9,125 nucleotides of DNA from Zoogloeaceae bacterium (GCA_031290535.1 JAITNI010000021.1:1-9125); one strand, 5' to 3'. Positions 1-8,496 are shown, counted from the first letter of the stretch. Made by a program: numbers and translations. Notes: generated by a model not told the origin, from the letters alone.

Positions 1-1184
1 GCTTCCTCGGCTGCGGCCTCTTCCTCGCCGATGATGACAGCAAATTGCGCCCCGGAAGCGTCCGCCTTTTTCATCTGTGACTTGAAGCTGCCGCCGCCGC
101 AGTGCAGGATGACGCGAAATTCGCTGGCGCGCAAGACATCCGCCGCAAAAAAGGCCAGCCGCGCCGCCACTTCGCCCTGATGCACGACATACACCTCCGG
201 GCCGGACGCCGCCTGCGGTTCGTCCTGAACCAGCGCCAGCAGACGTTCCAGCCCCAGCGCAAACCCGCAGGCGGGCGTGGGCTTGCCGCCCAGTTGCTCC
301 ACCAGCCGGTCATAACGGCCTCCGGCGCATACCGTCCCCTGCGCGCCCAGTCTGTCCGTCACCCATTCAAACACGGTGAGATTGTAATAATCCAGCCCAC
401 GCACCAGACGTGGATTCATCTCAAAGGGCACGCCCGCCTCCGTCAGAATTTGCCGGACGCCATTCAGGTGAGCCAGCGAGGCTTCGCCCAGATAGTCGAG
501 CAATTGGGGCGCGTTGGCGCAAAGTTCCTGCATCGCCGGATTCTTGCTGTCCAGAATCCTCAAGGGGTTGCTATGCAGGCGTCGCCGGGCGTCTTCGTCC
601 AGAATGTCCTGATGCGCGCCGAAATAGGCGATCAGGTCGGCGCGATGACGGGCGCGTTCTTCCGGTTGCCCCAGACTGTTCAGTTGCAGACGCACGTCTT
701 CCAGCCCCAGCGCTTCCCAGAGACGGGCCAGCATCAAAATCTGTTCGGCATCAATATCCGGCCCGGCAAACCCGAAGGCTTCGCCGCCGATCTGGTGGAA
801 CTGGCGATAGCGCCCTTTCTGGGGGCGTTCGTGGCGAAACATCGGCCCCATGTAGTAGAGGCGCTGCGTCGTCTGGTTCGCAAGGCCGTGCTGGATCACC
901 GCCCGCACACACCCCGCCGTGCCCTCGGGACGCAGGGTGAGTTGTTCGCCATTCAGACTGTCGGCAAAGGAATACATTTCCTTTTCGACAATGTCGGTCA
1001 CTTCGCCAATCGCCCGCGTAAAAAGCGGCGTCGGCTCGACAATCGGCATCTGGATGGGCTGATAGCCATAACGCTTGAAATGCGTTTTGACCACGAACTC
1101 AAGGAGTTCCCAGCTTTCGGCCTCGCTCGGCAAAATGTCGTTCATGCCACGCACGGATTGCAGAATCGGCTTCTTTTGACTCAT
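1..1184 (-). CDS. hisS: Histidyl-tRNA synthetase, 3' end missing
   Basis: This gene charges tRNA-His with histidine in the cytoplasm. The reading frame is open to the window edge, giving 394 residues of a protein that is about 424 residues in E. coli, so only the end of the C-terminal anticodon-binding domain is missing. It begins [20 protein letters not shown], a typical HisRS start. Class II synthetase motif 2 is seen near residues 116-130 ([15 protein letters not shown]), the histidine-specific motif RLVRGLDYY at about 259-267, AGGRYD at 287-292 and motif 3 (GFALGLERL) at about 307-315. The start codon overlaps the ispG stop in an ATGA (1181-1184), with only a weak upstream AAGAAAG, so translation is probably coupled to ispG. 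Bacteria of this type usually carry bamB and der next, beyond the window. The family call is certain. Confidence 0.98.
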   Translation of the reverse strand, partial: MSQKKPILQSVRGMNDILPSEAESWELLEFVVKTHFKRYGYQPIQMPIVEPTPLFTRAIGEVTDIVEKEMYSFADSLNGEQLTLRPEGTAGCVRAVIQHGLANQTTQRLYYMGPMFRHERPQKGRYRQFHQIGGEAFGFAGPDIDAEQILMLARLWEALGLEDVRLQLNSLGQPEERARHRADLIAYFGAHQDILDEDARRRLHSNPLRILDSKNPAMQELCANAPQLLDYLGEASLAHLNGVRQILTEAGVPFEMNPRLVRGLDYYNLTVFEWVTDRLGAQGTVCAGGRYDRLVEQLGGKPTPACGFALGLERLLALVQDEPQAASGPEVYVVHQGEVAARLAFFAADVLRASEFRVILHCGGGSFKSQMKKADASGAQFAVIIGEEEAAAEE

Positions 1185-2422
1185 AAAACTTTCTTCGGAT
1201 ATTTGCGGGCGACATACGCCCCGATCAGTTGAATAAACTCGGCGGCAATGTTCGCACCCTTCAGGGTAAGCGTTTTTTCGCCATCCTCATACACCGGCGC
1301 AGAGGGCGCTTCGCCCGTGCCGGGGAGAGAGATGCCGATGTTGGCGTGCCGCGATTCGCCGGGGCCATTGACCACACAGCCCATCACCGCCACGCTCATG
1401 TGCTCGACACCGTCATACACCTCGCGCCAGACGGGCATCTGGCCGCGTACATACGCCTGTACATCCCGCGCCAGTTCCTGAAAAAAAACGGACGTGGTGC
1501 GCCCGCAACCGGGGCAGGCCACCACCTGCGGCGTAAAGGCCCGCAGCCCCATCGTTTGCAGAATTTCCTGCGCCACAATGACTTCCCCGGTGCGCGACGC
1601 GCCCGGTTCGGGCGTCAGCGAAATGCGAATCGTGTCGCCAATGCCCTGTTGCAACAGCACCGCCAGCGCCGCCGTCGAGGCGACAATGCCCTTTGACCCC
1701 ATACCCGCCTCGGTCAGCCCCAGATGCAGGGCATAGGGCGCGCGCGCCGCCAGAGTCTGATAAATGGCGATCAAATCCTGCACGGCGGAAACCTTGCAGG
1801 AGAGAATGATGCGCTCGCCGGGCAGCCCAAGTTGTTCGGCCTGCGCGGCGGATTCCAGCGCCGAGGTTGCCATCGCCTCGCGCATGACGGCGGGAGTATC
1901 CCACGGCGTGACCCGCTGGCGGTTGGCGTCCATGACGCGCGCCAGCACGGCGGGGTCGAGACTGCCCCAATTGACGCCAATCCGCACCGGCTTTTCGTAG
2001 CGGCAGGCGAGTTCGATCATGGCGGCAAATTGTTCGTCCTTCTTCTTGCCAAATCCCACATTGCCGGGATTGATGCGATATTTGGCCAGCGCCTCGGCGC
2101 AGGCGGGAAAATCCGCCAGTAGCCGGTGGCCGTTATAATGAAAATCGCCAATCAGGGGCACATTGACGCCCAGACGATCCAGACGGGCGCGGATTTCCGG
2201 CACCGCCGCTGCCGCTTCCGGCGTATTGACGGTGAGGCGCACCAGTTCGGAACCGGCGCGGGACAACTCGGCGCATTGCGCCGCCGTGGCGACGGCATCC
2301 GCCGTATCGGTATTGGTCATGGACTGGATGACCACCGGCGCGCTGCCGCCCAGCAGGACAGACCCAATGCGGCAGGAATGCGTCTCGCGCTGCCCGAACC
2401 GCTTGCCATAAAGATGCGTCAT
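1181..2422 (-). CDS. ispG: 4-hydroxy-3-methylbut-2-enyl diphosphate synthase (IspG/GcpE)
   Basis: IspG carries out the penultimate step of the non-mevalonate (MEP) isoprenoid pathway, reductively converting MEcPP to HMBPP with a [4Fe-4S] cluster. The 413-residue product has an N-terminal TIM-barrel part (for example [10 protein letters not shown] near 31-40 and [10 protein letters not shown] near 146-155) and a C-terminal cluster domain. The cluster ligands are visible: Cys303 and Cys306 in ACPGCGRTT, Cys349 in [11 protein letters not shown] and Glu356. The spacing between the second and third cysteine is 43 residues, against 32 in E. coli IspG, and this accounts for part of the extra length over the 372-residue E. 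coli enzyme. The start lies 13 bases after the rodZ stop, with only a modest AGGC-like ribosome site. The stop overlaps hisS by four bases. Presence of this gene indicates the MEP route in this organism. Confidence 0.97.
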   Translation of the reverse strand: MTHLYGKRFGQRETHSCRIGSVLLGGSAPVVIQSMTNTDTADAVATAAQCAELSRAGSELVRLTVNTPEAAAAVPEIRARLDRLGVNVPLIGDFHYNGHRLLADFPACAEALAKYRINPGNVGFGKKKDEQFAAMIELACRYEKPVRIGVNWGSLDPAVLARVMDANRQRVTPWDTPAVMREAMATSALESAAQAEQLGLPGERIILSCKVSAVQDLIAIYQTLAARAPYALHLGLTEAGMGSKGIVASTAALAVLLQQGIGDTIRISLTPEPGASRTGEVIVAQEILQTMGLRAFTPQVVACPGCGRTTSVFFQELARDVQAYVRGQMPVWREVYDGVEHMSVAVMGCVVNGPGESRHANIGISLPGTGEAPSAPVYEDGEKTLTLKGANIAAEFIQLIGAYVARKYPKKVL

Positions 2423-2435
2423 GCTTCGCGCCTGC

Positions 2436-3242
2436 CTATTGCACCGTCAGGCGGGCCACGCCATTTCCCGCGCCGGGCTTCAGGGTCACGGGCTGCCCCT
2501 TGTAGAAAAGCTGCACCTGCGCGGCATTGCCCACCACCAGGGCAAACGGCGGCGACCCAAGCACTTCGCGCGTCTCACCCGGCGTATGCATCCGGGCGAT
2601 CAGGAGTTTATCGTCTTTATCGCGCACTTCTACCCAGGATTCTCCGGCGAATTTGAAACTCAAGCCCTCCCCGCTCGCGGACGGAACGACGGGCGTGACG
2701 ACCGCCTCGGGAAGCGCCGTATCAACCTGCGGGAGATCCAGCGGCGCGACCTCCTGCGTCAGAACCTCTTCCGCTGGCGCAGGCGGGCTGCGCTCCGGGA
2801 GCAGGTCAAAGGGCCAAAAGTAGAGCGTGAGCGCCGCCAGCAGCAGCAGCAGGGCCGCCGCGATCAGGAGGGTATTCGGGGTGACGCTGGCCATCCGCCC
2901 CGACCCCGGCATGACGACATGCGTCGATTCCGGGAGTTCCAGACTGGGCGACTTCAGGTCACGCACCTGATCCAGAAGCGCCAGCAGCGGCGCGGCGTCC
3001 AGTTGTACGGTATTGGCGTAGTTCCTCACAAAGCCGCGCACAAACGTCTTGCCCGGCAAGGCGGCCAGATTACCCGCCTCCAGCGCCTCCACCTGGCGAA
3101 TGCCCAGATACAATTGCCGCGCCAGCTCGGCAAGCGCCAATCCCCGCGCCTCGCGCGCCAGACGCAACTGTTCGCCGACCTGGATTTCCGGCGCTGCCGG
3201 GGCAGATGGCGTGACGAGCGGCTCTGTCGCCCGATCAGTCAT
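2436..3242 (-). CDS. rodZ: RodZ-like cell-shape protein (HTH domain, one membrane span)
   Basis: RodZ links the MreB cytoskeleton to the cell-wall elongation machinery at the inner membrane. The 268-residue protein has the expected order of parts: a short N-terminal tail; a cytoplasmic HTH_25-type helix-turn-helix at about 21-90 ([19 protein letters not shown], then [15 protein letters not shown]); one strong membrane segment at about 123-142, rich in leucine and alanine; a proline-rich linker at about 150-190; and a C-terminal periplasmic beta domain (DUF4115 type) from about 193 ([17 protein letters not shown]) to the end. The start ATG overlaps the pilF 3' end by 8 bases, and an AAGGG ribosome site sits just upstream inside pilF. 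ispG follows after 13 bases, as in many gammaproteobacteria and betaproteobacteria. The protein is shorter than E. coli RodZ (337 residues), mostly in the linker. Confidence 0.93.
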   Translation of the reverse strand: MTDRATEPLVTPSAPAAPEIQVGEQLRLAREARGLALAELARQLYLGIRQVEALEAGNLAALPGKTFVRGFVRNYANTVQLDAAPLLALLDQVRDLKSPSLELPESTHVVMPGSGRMASVTPNTLLIAAALLLLLAALTLYFWPFDLLPERSPPAPAEEVLTQEVAPLDLPQVDTALPEAVVTPVVPSASGEGLSFKFAGESWVEVRDKDDKLLIARMHTPGETREVLGSPPFALVVGNAAQVQLFYKGQPVTLKPGAGNGVARLTVQ

Positions 3243-4026
3243 AGTGACCCTTCAGGAATTCCTGATATTCATTGGAAGCGGGATAGCGGCGACGCAGTTG
3301 CGCCGCCATGCTGGCTTCATCAGACTTGTTACCCAGCTTGCGCTCGATGCGAATCCCAAGCCACAAGGCTTCGGCGGGCGGCTGCGAGATGGCCTGCATC
3401 ACTTCCATCAGGCGATTGCGGGCTTCCGTGAGGCTGTTTTCCAGATAGGCCAGTTTCGCAAGCTGCAACTGCGCCACTGGCGCGCTGTTGCCGCCCACAA
3501 ACCCCAGCGCCCGTGAAAGATAGGCGCGCGCGCCTTCCCGGTCGCCCGCCCTGAGCGCGCAAGTGCCCGCGTTGGTATACGCCATGTCCGGCGTCCTGTA
3601 GAGGGGATTTTTGACGGCGACCAGAAAATAGGCGATGGATTCGGTCTCCCGCCCCTGTTGGCAGAGATACCAGCCATAGTTGTTGCTCACATCCGGGTCG
3701 CCGGGGGCCAGACTCAGCGCCTTTTTGAAATCCGCCTCGGCTTCGGGATATTGACGCAGGGACGCATTCACCAGCCCTCGCACACTGTAGGCGGAAGCAT
3801 AGGAAGCATCCGCCTCCAGCGCAATGCCAATTTCTTCCAGCGCCACGGCCTCATTCCCCGCCTGAAAATACAGGGAACCCAGTTCCGTATGCAAACGGGC
3901 GCGCTCCCGCGCATCGCTCACTGTCGCCGTGGAAGGGTTGGATTGCGGAATCACGACCTGCGCCCAGACAGGCAGCGCCGCCAGCCCCCCCAGACAAACC
4001 AGCAACCGTGTGAATTTTTTCATCAT
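3235..4026 (-). CDS. pilF: Type IV pilus biogenesis TPR protein PilF/PilW
   Basis: PilF (PilW in Neisseria) is a periplasmic-facing tetratricopeptide protein that helps the PilQ secretin assemble in the outer membrane. The 263-residue product carries an N-terminal export signal (MMKKFTRLLVCLGGLAALPV, then WA before Q) and about six TPR units from residue 40 to 250. The family signature SNNYGWYLCQQGR is at about 114-126. Position between rlmN and rodZ is the usual one. The known family members are lipoproteins, but here no lipobox is visible: the only cysteine in the signal, Cys11, is preceded by Leu-Leu-Val and lies early in the hydrophobic core, while VWA/Q near residue 22 looks like a signal peptidase I site. 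Two adjacent ATG codons (4026 and 4023) are possible starts; a GAGGAGAGG ribosome site lies just upstream, in the 15-base gap after rlmN. Confidence 0.92.
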   Translation of the reverse strand: MMKKFTRLLVCLGGLAALPVWAQVVIPQSNPSTATVSDARERARLHTELGSLYFQAGNEAVALEEIGIALEADASYASAYSVRGLVNASLRQYPEAEADFKKALSLAPGDPDVSNNYGWYLCQQGRETESIAYFLVAVKNPLYRTPDMAYTNAGTCALRAGDREGARAYLSRALGFVGGNSAPVAQLQLAKLAYLENSLTEARNRLMEVMQAISQPPAEALWLGIRIERKLGNKSDEASMAAQLRRRYPASNEYQEFLKGHYD

Positions 4027-4041
4027 GACCTCTCCTCGTGC

Positions 4042-5118
4042 TCAGATTGTGACACGTCGCGTTTTATCCTGCACCTGTCCGGCCAACTGGCCGCACGCCG
4101 CGTCAATATCCTCGCCACGGGTTTTGCGGGTCGTCGCGACAATCCCCGCGCCCATGAGAATATCAGCGAAACGGCGAACGCGCTCAGATTTCGAGCGCCG
4201 ATAGCGCGTCCCCGGAAAAGGATTGAACGGAATCAGATTGAACTTGCAGGGAACCTGGCGCGTCAAGGCCAACAGGGAATGGGCATCCTGTTCGTGGTCA
4301 TTGACGCCGTCCAGCATCACATATTCAAAAGTAATGAAATCGCGCGGCGCTTTTTCCAGATAGCGCCGACAGGCCGCCATCAGTTCGGCGAGCGGATATT
4401 TCTGGTTGATAGGTACGAGTGCGTTGCGGAGAGCGTCATTCGGCGCGTGCAGGGAGACGGCCAGCGCCACCGGGCATTCCTCGCGCAGGCGATCCATCGC
4501 GGGCACAAGACCGGCGGTCGACACCGTCACCCGCCGCCGGGAAAGCCCGTAGGCATTGTCGTCCAGCATCAGCCGCAAGGCGGCAACAGCATTCTCGAAA
4601 TTGGCCAGCGGCTCGCCCATACCCATCAGCACGACATTGGAAATGACCCGTTCGTCCCGTCCGGTCTCGCCGGTTTTCCCCTGTTCCAGCGCCCGTTCCG
4701 CCTGCCAGAGCTGGCCGATGATTTCGGCCGTCGTCAGGTTGCGATTGAAGCCCTGCTTGCCCGTGGAGCAGAAGGCGCACTCCAGCGCGCACCCCGCCTG
4801 CGTCGACACGCACAGGGTGCCCCGCCCGGATTCCGGGATGAAAACAGTTTCCACGGCGTTGCCGCCGCCCACGTCAAACAGGAATTTGCGTGTGCCGTCG
4901 CCGGACATCCGGTCGGAAATCACGGCGGGCGGTTTGATCTGCGCGCTCCCTCGCAATTTTTCGCGCAGGGATTTGGCGATATTGGTCATGGCGTCGAAAT
5001 CGGCGACGCCAAAATGATGCAGCCAGCGCAACACCTGCGTGGCGCGAAACGGCTTCTCCCCCTGGTCGGCAAACCAGGCGGTCATCTGGGCAGGGTCGAA
5101 ATCGAGAAGATTGGGCAT
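4042..5118 (-). CDS. rlmN: Dual-specificity rRNA/tRNA adenine-C2 methyltransferase RlmN
   Basis: RlmN is a radical-SAM enzyme that methylates C2 of A2503 in 23S rRNA and A37 in some tRNAs. The 358-residue protein has the CX3CX2C radical-SAM cluster at Cys110, Cys114 and Cys117 ([15 protein letters not shown]). The two cysteines of the ping-pong methyl transfer mechanism are also present: Cys103, seven residues before the cluster as in E. coli (C118/C125), and Cys342 in [14 protein letters not shown], matching E. coli Cys355. The SAM-binding GMGEP motif is at 166-170. Everything needed for activity is therefore present. The gene starts 55 bases after the ndk stop and no clear ribosome-binding site precedes its ATG; the start is chosen because [12 protein letters not shown] fits the family N-terminus. 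pilF follows after 15 bases. Confidence 0.97.
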   Translation of the reverse strand: MPNLLDFDPAQMTAWFADQGEKPFRATQVLRWLHHFGVADFDAMTNIAKSLREKLRGSAQIKPPAVISDRMSGDGTRKFLFDVGGGNAVETVFIPESGRGTLCVSTQAGCALECAFCSTGKQGFNRNLTTAEIIGQLWQAERALEQGKTGETGRDERVISNVVLMGMGEPLANFENAVAALRLMLDDNAYGLSRRRVTVSTAGLVPAMDRLREECPVALAVSLHAPNDALRNALVPINQKYPLAELMAACRRYLEKAPRDFITFEYVMLDGVNDHEQDAHSLLALTRQVPCKFNLIPFNPFPGTRYRRSKSERVRRFADILMGAGIVATTRKTRGEDIDAACGQLAGQVQDKTRRVTI

Positions 5119-5173
5119 CGGAGAGACCAGGCGCGGGACGCCAAGACGCGCCCCGGCCTCAATTCTGGCTGAA

Positions 5174-5602
5174 TCAGCGGCCGCTATAGACGTTCAGGCC
5201 GGGGAAGAAAAAGGCCACTTCCACGGCAGCGGTGTCCGCGCCATCGGAGCCATGCACGGCGTTGGCGTCGATGGATTCCGCAAAATCGGCGCGAATCGTA
5301 CCCGGCGCGGCCTTTTTGGGGTCGGTCGCGCCCATCAGATCGCGGTTTTTGGCAATGGCGTTGTCGCCTTCCAGTACCTGAATCATCACCGGGCCGGAGG
5401 TCATGAATTCCACCAGATCCTTGAAGAAAGGCCGTTCCCGATGCACGGCGTAAAACTGCCCCGCTTCCTGCGCGGAAAGCCAGGCCAGCCGGGAAGCCAC
5501 AATCTTCAGGCCGTTGCCTTCAAAACGGGTGTAAATCTTGCCAATTACATTCTTTTTGACCGCGTCAGGTTTGATGATGGAAAGGGTGCGTTCAATCGCC
5601 AT
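5174..5602 (-). CDS. ndk: Nucleoside diphosphate kinase
   Basis: Ndk transfers the gamma phosphate from ATP to other nucleoside diphosphates through a phosphohistidine, keeping NTP and dNTP pools in balance in the cytoplasm. The 142-residue length is normal for the bacterial enzyme. It begins [20 protein letters not shown], and the catalytic His117 lies in the hallmark NAVHGSD motif (residues 114-120). The segment [16 protein letters not shown] (57-72) is also typical. The ATG at 5602 has a GGAG ribosome site about nine bases upstream and a well-formed promoter about 40 bases away, so this is the first gene of the ndk-rlmN-pilF-rodZ-ispG-hisS run. The 55-base gap to rlmN holds no convincing terminator. 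Confidence 0.98.
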   Translation of the reverse strand: MAIERTLSIIKPDAVKKNVIGKIYTRFEGNGLKIVASRLAWLSAQEAGQFYAVHRERPFFKDLVEFMTSGPVMIQVLEGDNAIAKNRDLMGATDPKKAAPGTIRADFAESIDANAVHGSDGADTAAVEVAFFFPGLNVYSGR

Positions 5603-5643
5603 GATGATGCTCCGTAAAAAATCAAGGGGTTAGAGAGGCAAGG

Positions 5644-5672
5644 ATTTTACCAGACCCGCAGAGAAACGTCAG
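5644..5672 (-). promoter_or_regulatory. Probable sigma70 promoter of the ndk operon
   Basis: Reading the minus strand, a -35-like CTGACG (5667-5672; four of six matches to TTGACA) is followed after exactly 17 bases by TAAAAT (5644-5649; five of six matches to TATAAT). Transcription would start near 5637, giving a leader of about 35 bases that ends with the GGAG ribosome site of ndk. Spacing and position are ideal, but the site is inferred from sequence only. Repeat copy A begins 31 bases upstream of the -35 box. Confidence 0.65.
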
Positions 5673-5702
5673 GAATTACAGGCAGGACATCAGGGTGATT
5701 GT

Positions 5703-5916
5703 ATGAACGTCCCAATCCTGCGCGTAGCGCAGCAAATGATTCCTCCCCTGACCAAGCCGAAGGCAAGAGGACAGCCGAAGCGAAGCAGAATGCGGCAAAG
5801 CCGCACACAAGGGGAGGTGCAGGAGGGGTTTGGGAAGGTTCAGATTGCACAAATTCCAATCTTCCCTCAATCTCCCTTGTCAAGGGGAAGCCCCCATCGG
5901 AACCGCTTAGCCTTGT
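5703..5916 (+). repeat. Dispersed hairpin-rich repeat, copy A
   Basis: This stretch matches 8925-9124 in the same orientation over its full length, with scattered substitutions and small indels. Shared landmarks in order are ATGAACGTCC, the hairpin CTGCGCGTAGCGCAG (5718-5732, six-base stem, GTA loop), CCTCCCCT (5742-5749) pairing with AGGGGAGG (5810-5817), the hairpin TGCGGCAAAGCCGCA (5791-5805, AAA loop), a GGGGTTTG segment, and the right end GGAACCGCTT followed by GCCTTGT. The middle (about 5765-5790) has lost one arm of a hairpin that is intact in copy B, although GCGAAGC itself remains at 5780-5786. No transposase is present, so this is a non-autonomous or structural repeat of unknown family. 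The right boundary may extend a few bases because copy B is cut by the window end. Confidence 0.85.
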
Positions 5917-6003
5917 ACAAGTGAGCCACTCTCTAAAGATGGCTTTGGCGACAAGGAATCAATAACAAAGAGATTCATGCGACCGCCCTGCTGGCAATGT
6001 CCG

Positions 6004-6834
6004 TCAGTTCCCCCTCACCTCCTCCACCTTCAGCCAGACGCCGCGATTTTCCTCCGCCTCGCGGGTGGAATGGGAAAACGCGCCGTCACGGGTGCGGGAG
6101 GCGGATTGTTCGGCGCCGCCGAGCGAAATCCACTCGCCCAGACGCCCGGAGACTTGCGTGGAAAGGTGCTGGATTTGCGCTCCGTGCGGGTTAGGGGTGT
6201 CGGCTTGCTGGTAAATACTGATCGTCACCCGCTCGCCAGTAACGTGCGGTTCGGCGTAAAAGCCCCGGCTGATGTCCCGATAATCGGTGCTCTGTGTCGT
6301 CACCGCGCCACGCGGGCCGTAGACCGTTTGTTGCACAGGAACGGGCACGGACACCCCGGCCTGAATGAAGGCCCGTCCGCCATCCACGGTTTGCACCGTC
6401 TCTATGACGTCGTTGGCGCGGGCGCTGCTGGCGTCATAGACCCGGACTTCCGCCCGGTTGCCTTGCCCACTGTTTGCGCCATTGCCCACTATCACCCGCG
6501 CCTGCGAATTGCCGAGGCTGCCGGAGAATTCGCCGCCCTGTTGACGCATCTCGTCCGTCATGCGGGTGGCGACCCGAATCAACAGCCGCCGCGCCGGGAC
6601 ATCCAGCGCCGCCAGCGCCCGCCGGATTTCCGCACGGTTGCCGGGGGAAGCGCGCAGAAACAACTGCCCGTTCATCCCGGAAAGGCTCCCGCCCGCTTCC
6701 AGCAGGGGACGCAGCACCGGCAACACTTCCTCCACCGGACGATGCTGAAGCGCAATGATTTCCAGGCTTTGCTGCGCGTGGGCGATTGCTGTTGCCAAAA
6801 AAAAGCTCAGCGCCCAGGCGAAAATTTTTTTCAT
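6004..6834 (-). CDS. Exported small secretin-like protein (secretin N-domain plus partial core)
   Basis: The 276-residue protein has a clear Sec signal peptide (MKKIFAWALSFFLATAIAHA, cleavage after AHA at 20). Residues 23-90 (LEIIALQHRPVEEVLPVLRP and ALAALDVPARRLLIRV) match the short NolW/Secretin_N ring-forming domain of type II/III secretion and type IV pilus secretins. Residues about 138-272 resemble the secretin core start: TVDGGRAFIQAGVSVPVPVQ, GFYAEPHVTGERVTISI, LGEWISLGG and a final VWLKVEEV strand. It lacks the later amphipathic lip and full pore region, and at 276 residues it is far shorter than a true secretin, so it is probably periplasmic or an incomplete relative rather than a working channel. 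Its start lies one base after the pepD stop, with an AAGGAG ribosome site inside the pepD 3' end, so the two are coupled. Precise function unknown; the fold assignment is fairly confident. Confidence 0.75.
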   Translation of the reverse strand: MKKIFAWALSFFLATAIAHAQQSLEIIALQHRPVEEVLPVLRPLLEAGGSLSGMNGQLFLRASPGNRAEIRRALAALDVPARRLLIRVATRMTDEMRQQGGEFSGSLGNSQARVIVGNGANSGQGNRAEVRVYDASSARANDVIETVQTVDGGRAFIQAGVSVPVPVQQTVYGPRGAVTTQSTDYRDISRGFYAEPHVTGERVTISIYQQADTPNPHGAQIQHLSTQVSGRLGEWISLGGAEQSASRTRDGAFSHSTREAEENRGVWLKVEEVRGN

Positions 6835-6835
6835 C

Positions 6836-8316
6836 TCATTCTCCTTTTATCGATGCCAAATCCACCAATATCCGCCTCAGCAAGCGCCAGCAGCGTTCCA
6901 CCGAGGCCACGTTCACCCGTTCGCCGGGGGCGTGGGCGTTGCGGATGTCGGGGCCGAAGGAGAGCAGGTCGAGATGTGGATGGCTTTCGGCGAACAGGCC
7001 GCATTCCAGTCCGGCGTGGATGACTTCGCGCTCTGGCGCGACCCCAAACTCCGCCTGATACACCGCTTCGCAACGCGCCAGCAGCGTCGAATCCGGGCGC
7101 GGCGTCCAAGGCGGGCAAGCGCCTTCGATGACCGCCTTGCCGCCCAGTTTGGCCTCAATGCGTCTGGCGATAACCTGCGCCAGCGCGTCCCGTTCGGCGG
7201 TCTTTAACGAGCGCACGAAAAACGAGGCCGCGCCGCCTTCCGGCGTCAGGCTCAGGGGCGCGATGTTGTTGGAGGTTTCCACCACGCCGGGAAATCCGCA
7301 CTCATGGCCGCGACACCGTAGGGCATCGGATACAACATGGCGGAAATGGAATCCCGCCAGCTCGCGTCGGCAATGACTCGCTCCGGCAGCGGCGCGGCCT
7401 CAAGGCGGAGGCCAAGCTGCGGCGCGACGTCGCCCCAGGTGTTTTTCAGTCTCGCGTCCGCCTGCGCCACCCACTGCTTCAGCGCCGCGAAATTTTCCAG
7501 CGGCAGGGCGAGATGCGCTTCGGCAAAGCGCGGCAGGGCGTTGATCGCCGTGCCGCCTTCCAGACGGGCGAGCGCAAAATCCACCTCGGAGGCCGCATCC
7601 CGCAACACCTGTTGCAAATCCCGGATAGCATGAGCGTGGGGGCGATGGATGTCGATGCCGGAATGGCCGCCGGGCAGACCGTCGAGGGTCAGCCGCGCCC
7701 CCTGCCAGTGGGCGGGCGCTGCCTCGCTGGTCACCGGCCAGGTGGCCGCGACCGTCACGCCGCCCGCGCAGCCCAGATAGAATTTTCCCCATGCCTCGGT
7801 ATCCAGATTGAGCAGATACCGCCCCCGCAAGCTGCCGGGCGCGAGGCGATGCGCGCCGCTCATGCCCGCTTCCTCATCCACGGTCAGCAGCACTTCCAGC
7901 GGGCCGTGAATGAGCGTAGCGTCTTCCAGCGCCGCGAGCGCCAGCGCCACGCCGATGCCATTGTCCGCTCCCAGCGTGGTATGCCGCGCAATGAGCCAGC
8001 CGTCTTCCAGTTCCGGCGTAATGGGATCGCGCAAAAAATCGTGCCCGTGCCCGGTCTCCTGCTGACAAACCATATCCAGATGTCCCTGCAACACCACCCC
8101 CGGCGCACCCTCCTGCCCGGGCGTGGCGGGCTTTTGCAAAATGAGATTGCCCGCCGAATCCACCCGCGCAGCAATCCCCCGGCGGGTCGCCCAATCCCGC
8201 AAATGCGCGACCAGCGCGGCTTCGTGCTTGGAGGGGCGGGGAATGGCGCAAAGGGTGGCGAAGTGCTGCCAGACGGGTTGGGGGGCGAGGGTGGAAAAAA
8301 CGGAAGGGATAGACAT
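6836..8316 (-). pseudogene. pepD: PepD-type aminoacyl-histidine dipeptidase (M20 family), interrupted by a -1 frameshift
   Basis: PepD is a cytoplasmic zinc dipeptidase of broad specificity, including Xaa-His dipeptides. The first frame runs from the ATG at 8316 (MSIPSVFSTLAPQPVWQHFA) and holds His79 and Asp81 in GHLDMV, Asp118 in TTLGADNGIG, Glu148/Glu149 in TVDEEAGM and Asp172 in LNLDTE, all one residue from their E. coli PepD counterparts. Near 7290 the frame shifts: it continues as FPAWWKPPTTSRP and stops at 7252, while the expected continuation GVVETSNNIAPLSL lies in the next frame and runs to 6836, including the last zinc ligand in IHAGLECGLF. Joined, the product would be about 493 residues, close to E. 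coli's 485. A TTG at 8394 would add 26 residues but has no support. Either a lost base (mutation or assembly error) or, less likely, recoding explains the break. Confidence 0.88.
7288..7294 (-). other. Frameshift point in pepD; heptamer of X-XXY-YYZ form
   Basis: On the coding strand the bases are T TTC CCG, read in the first pepD frame as the end of Asp, then Phe and Pro. A one-base backward slip of both tRNAs (TTC to TTT, CCG to CCC) puts the ribosome on GGC GTG GTG GAA, which gives exactly the conserved Gly-Val-Val-Glu sequence. The same result would come from deletion of one C from a CCCC run or of one G. No strong downstream stem or upstream Shine-Dalgarno-like stimulator is apparent: I see only a four-pair TGGA/TCCA hairpin. 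Confidence 0.5.
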
Positions 8317-8496
8317 GGGGAGAGGATGGGCGGTTGGAAGTAAGGGATGATACCTTGGATAGCATGATGCAGGAGAAGGAACGGCAACAGTCAACAGACA
8401 ATCAACACACTGTAAGCTGGACGCGCAAGGGGGAATAATTTTTCTGCTTCATGCTTCATAATGTCCGCTTGCAAGCAGGAAAAACGGAGAAAAACA
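8317..8496. promoter_or_regulatory. Divergent promoter region between pepD and the mazG-like gene
   Basis: The two genes are transcribed away from each other, so both promoters should lie in these 180 bases. Towards the mazG-like gene the best candidate is a -10-like CATAAT at 8457-8462 without a good -35. Towards pepD there is TTGACT (8389-8394) with CATCAT (8364-8369) at a long 19-base spacing, and a separate TATCAT (8347-8352) without a good -35. All are weak; the assignment rests mainly on gene orientation. No operator-like long palindrome was seen. Confidence 0.35.

Larger units (their letters stand above)
5603..6003. other. Intergenic region between the secretin-like gene and ndk
   Basis: This 401-base gap has no credible gene. 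From the ndk side it contains the ndk leader and promoter (to 5672), a short stretch without recognisable sites (5673-5702), repeat copy A (5703-5916) and 87 bases up to the secretin-like stop codon. In the last part a hairpin can be drawn (AGCCA at 5924-5928 with TGGCT at 5940-5944, with a further TCT/AGA pairing inside), but it lacks a T-run on the minus strand, so I do not call it a terminator. A perfect 10-base palindrome CTTGTACAAG sits at 5912-5921, at the right edge of the repeat. Short open frames here lie inside the repeat and show no protein family features. Confidence 0.75.

Noticed and set aside
102..1232. Long plus-strand open frame of 376 codons
   Set aside because: It lies antisense to hisS, whose protein matches its family throughout. 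The plus-strand translation shows no recognisable domain and is an expected shadow in GC-rich DNA.
5130..5152. Possible terminator between ndk and rlmN (GGCGCG paired with CGCGCC)
   Set aside because: The stem is only six pairs with an 11-base loop and has no following T-run; GC-rich DNA gives such pairs by chance.
3658..5172. Plus-strand open frame of 504 codons
   Set aside because: It is antisense to the whole of rlmN and part of pilF, both unmistakable. The product is rich in Arg, His, Gly and Gln without family motifs.
5703..5916. CRISPR array or insertion sequence
   Set aside because: The two repeat copies are about 3.2 kb apart without regular spacers, and no transposase or cas-like gene is present in the window.
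5699..5965. Short open frames over repeat copy A (both strands)
   Set aside because: They are made of repeat sequence and differ in frame and length from the matching frames in copy B, so there is no sign of protein-level conservation.
8317..8394. Upstream TTG start adding 26 residues to PepD
   Set aside because: The extra residues do not resemble the PepD N-terminus, TTG is a poor start, and MSIPSVFSTLAPQPVW at the 8316 ATG aligns directly with E. coli PepD.
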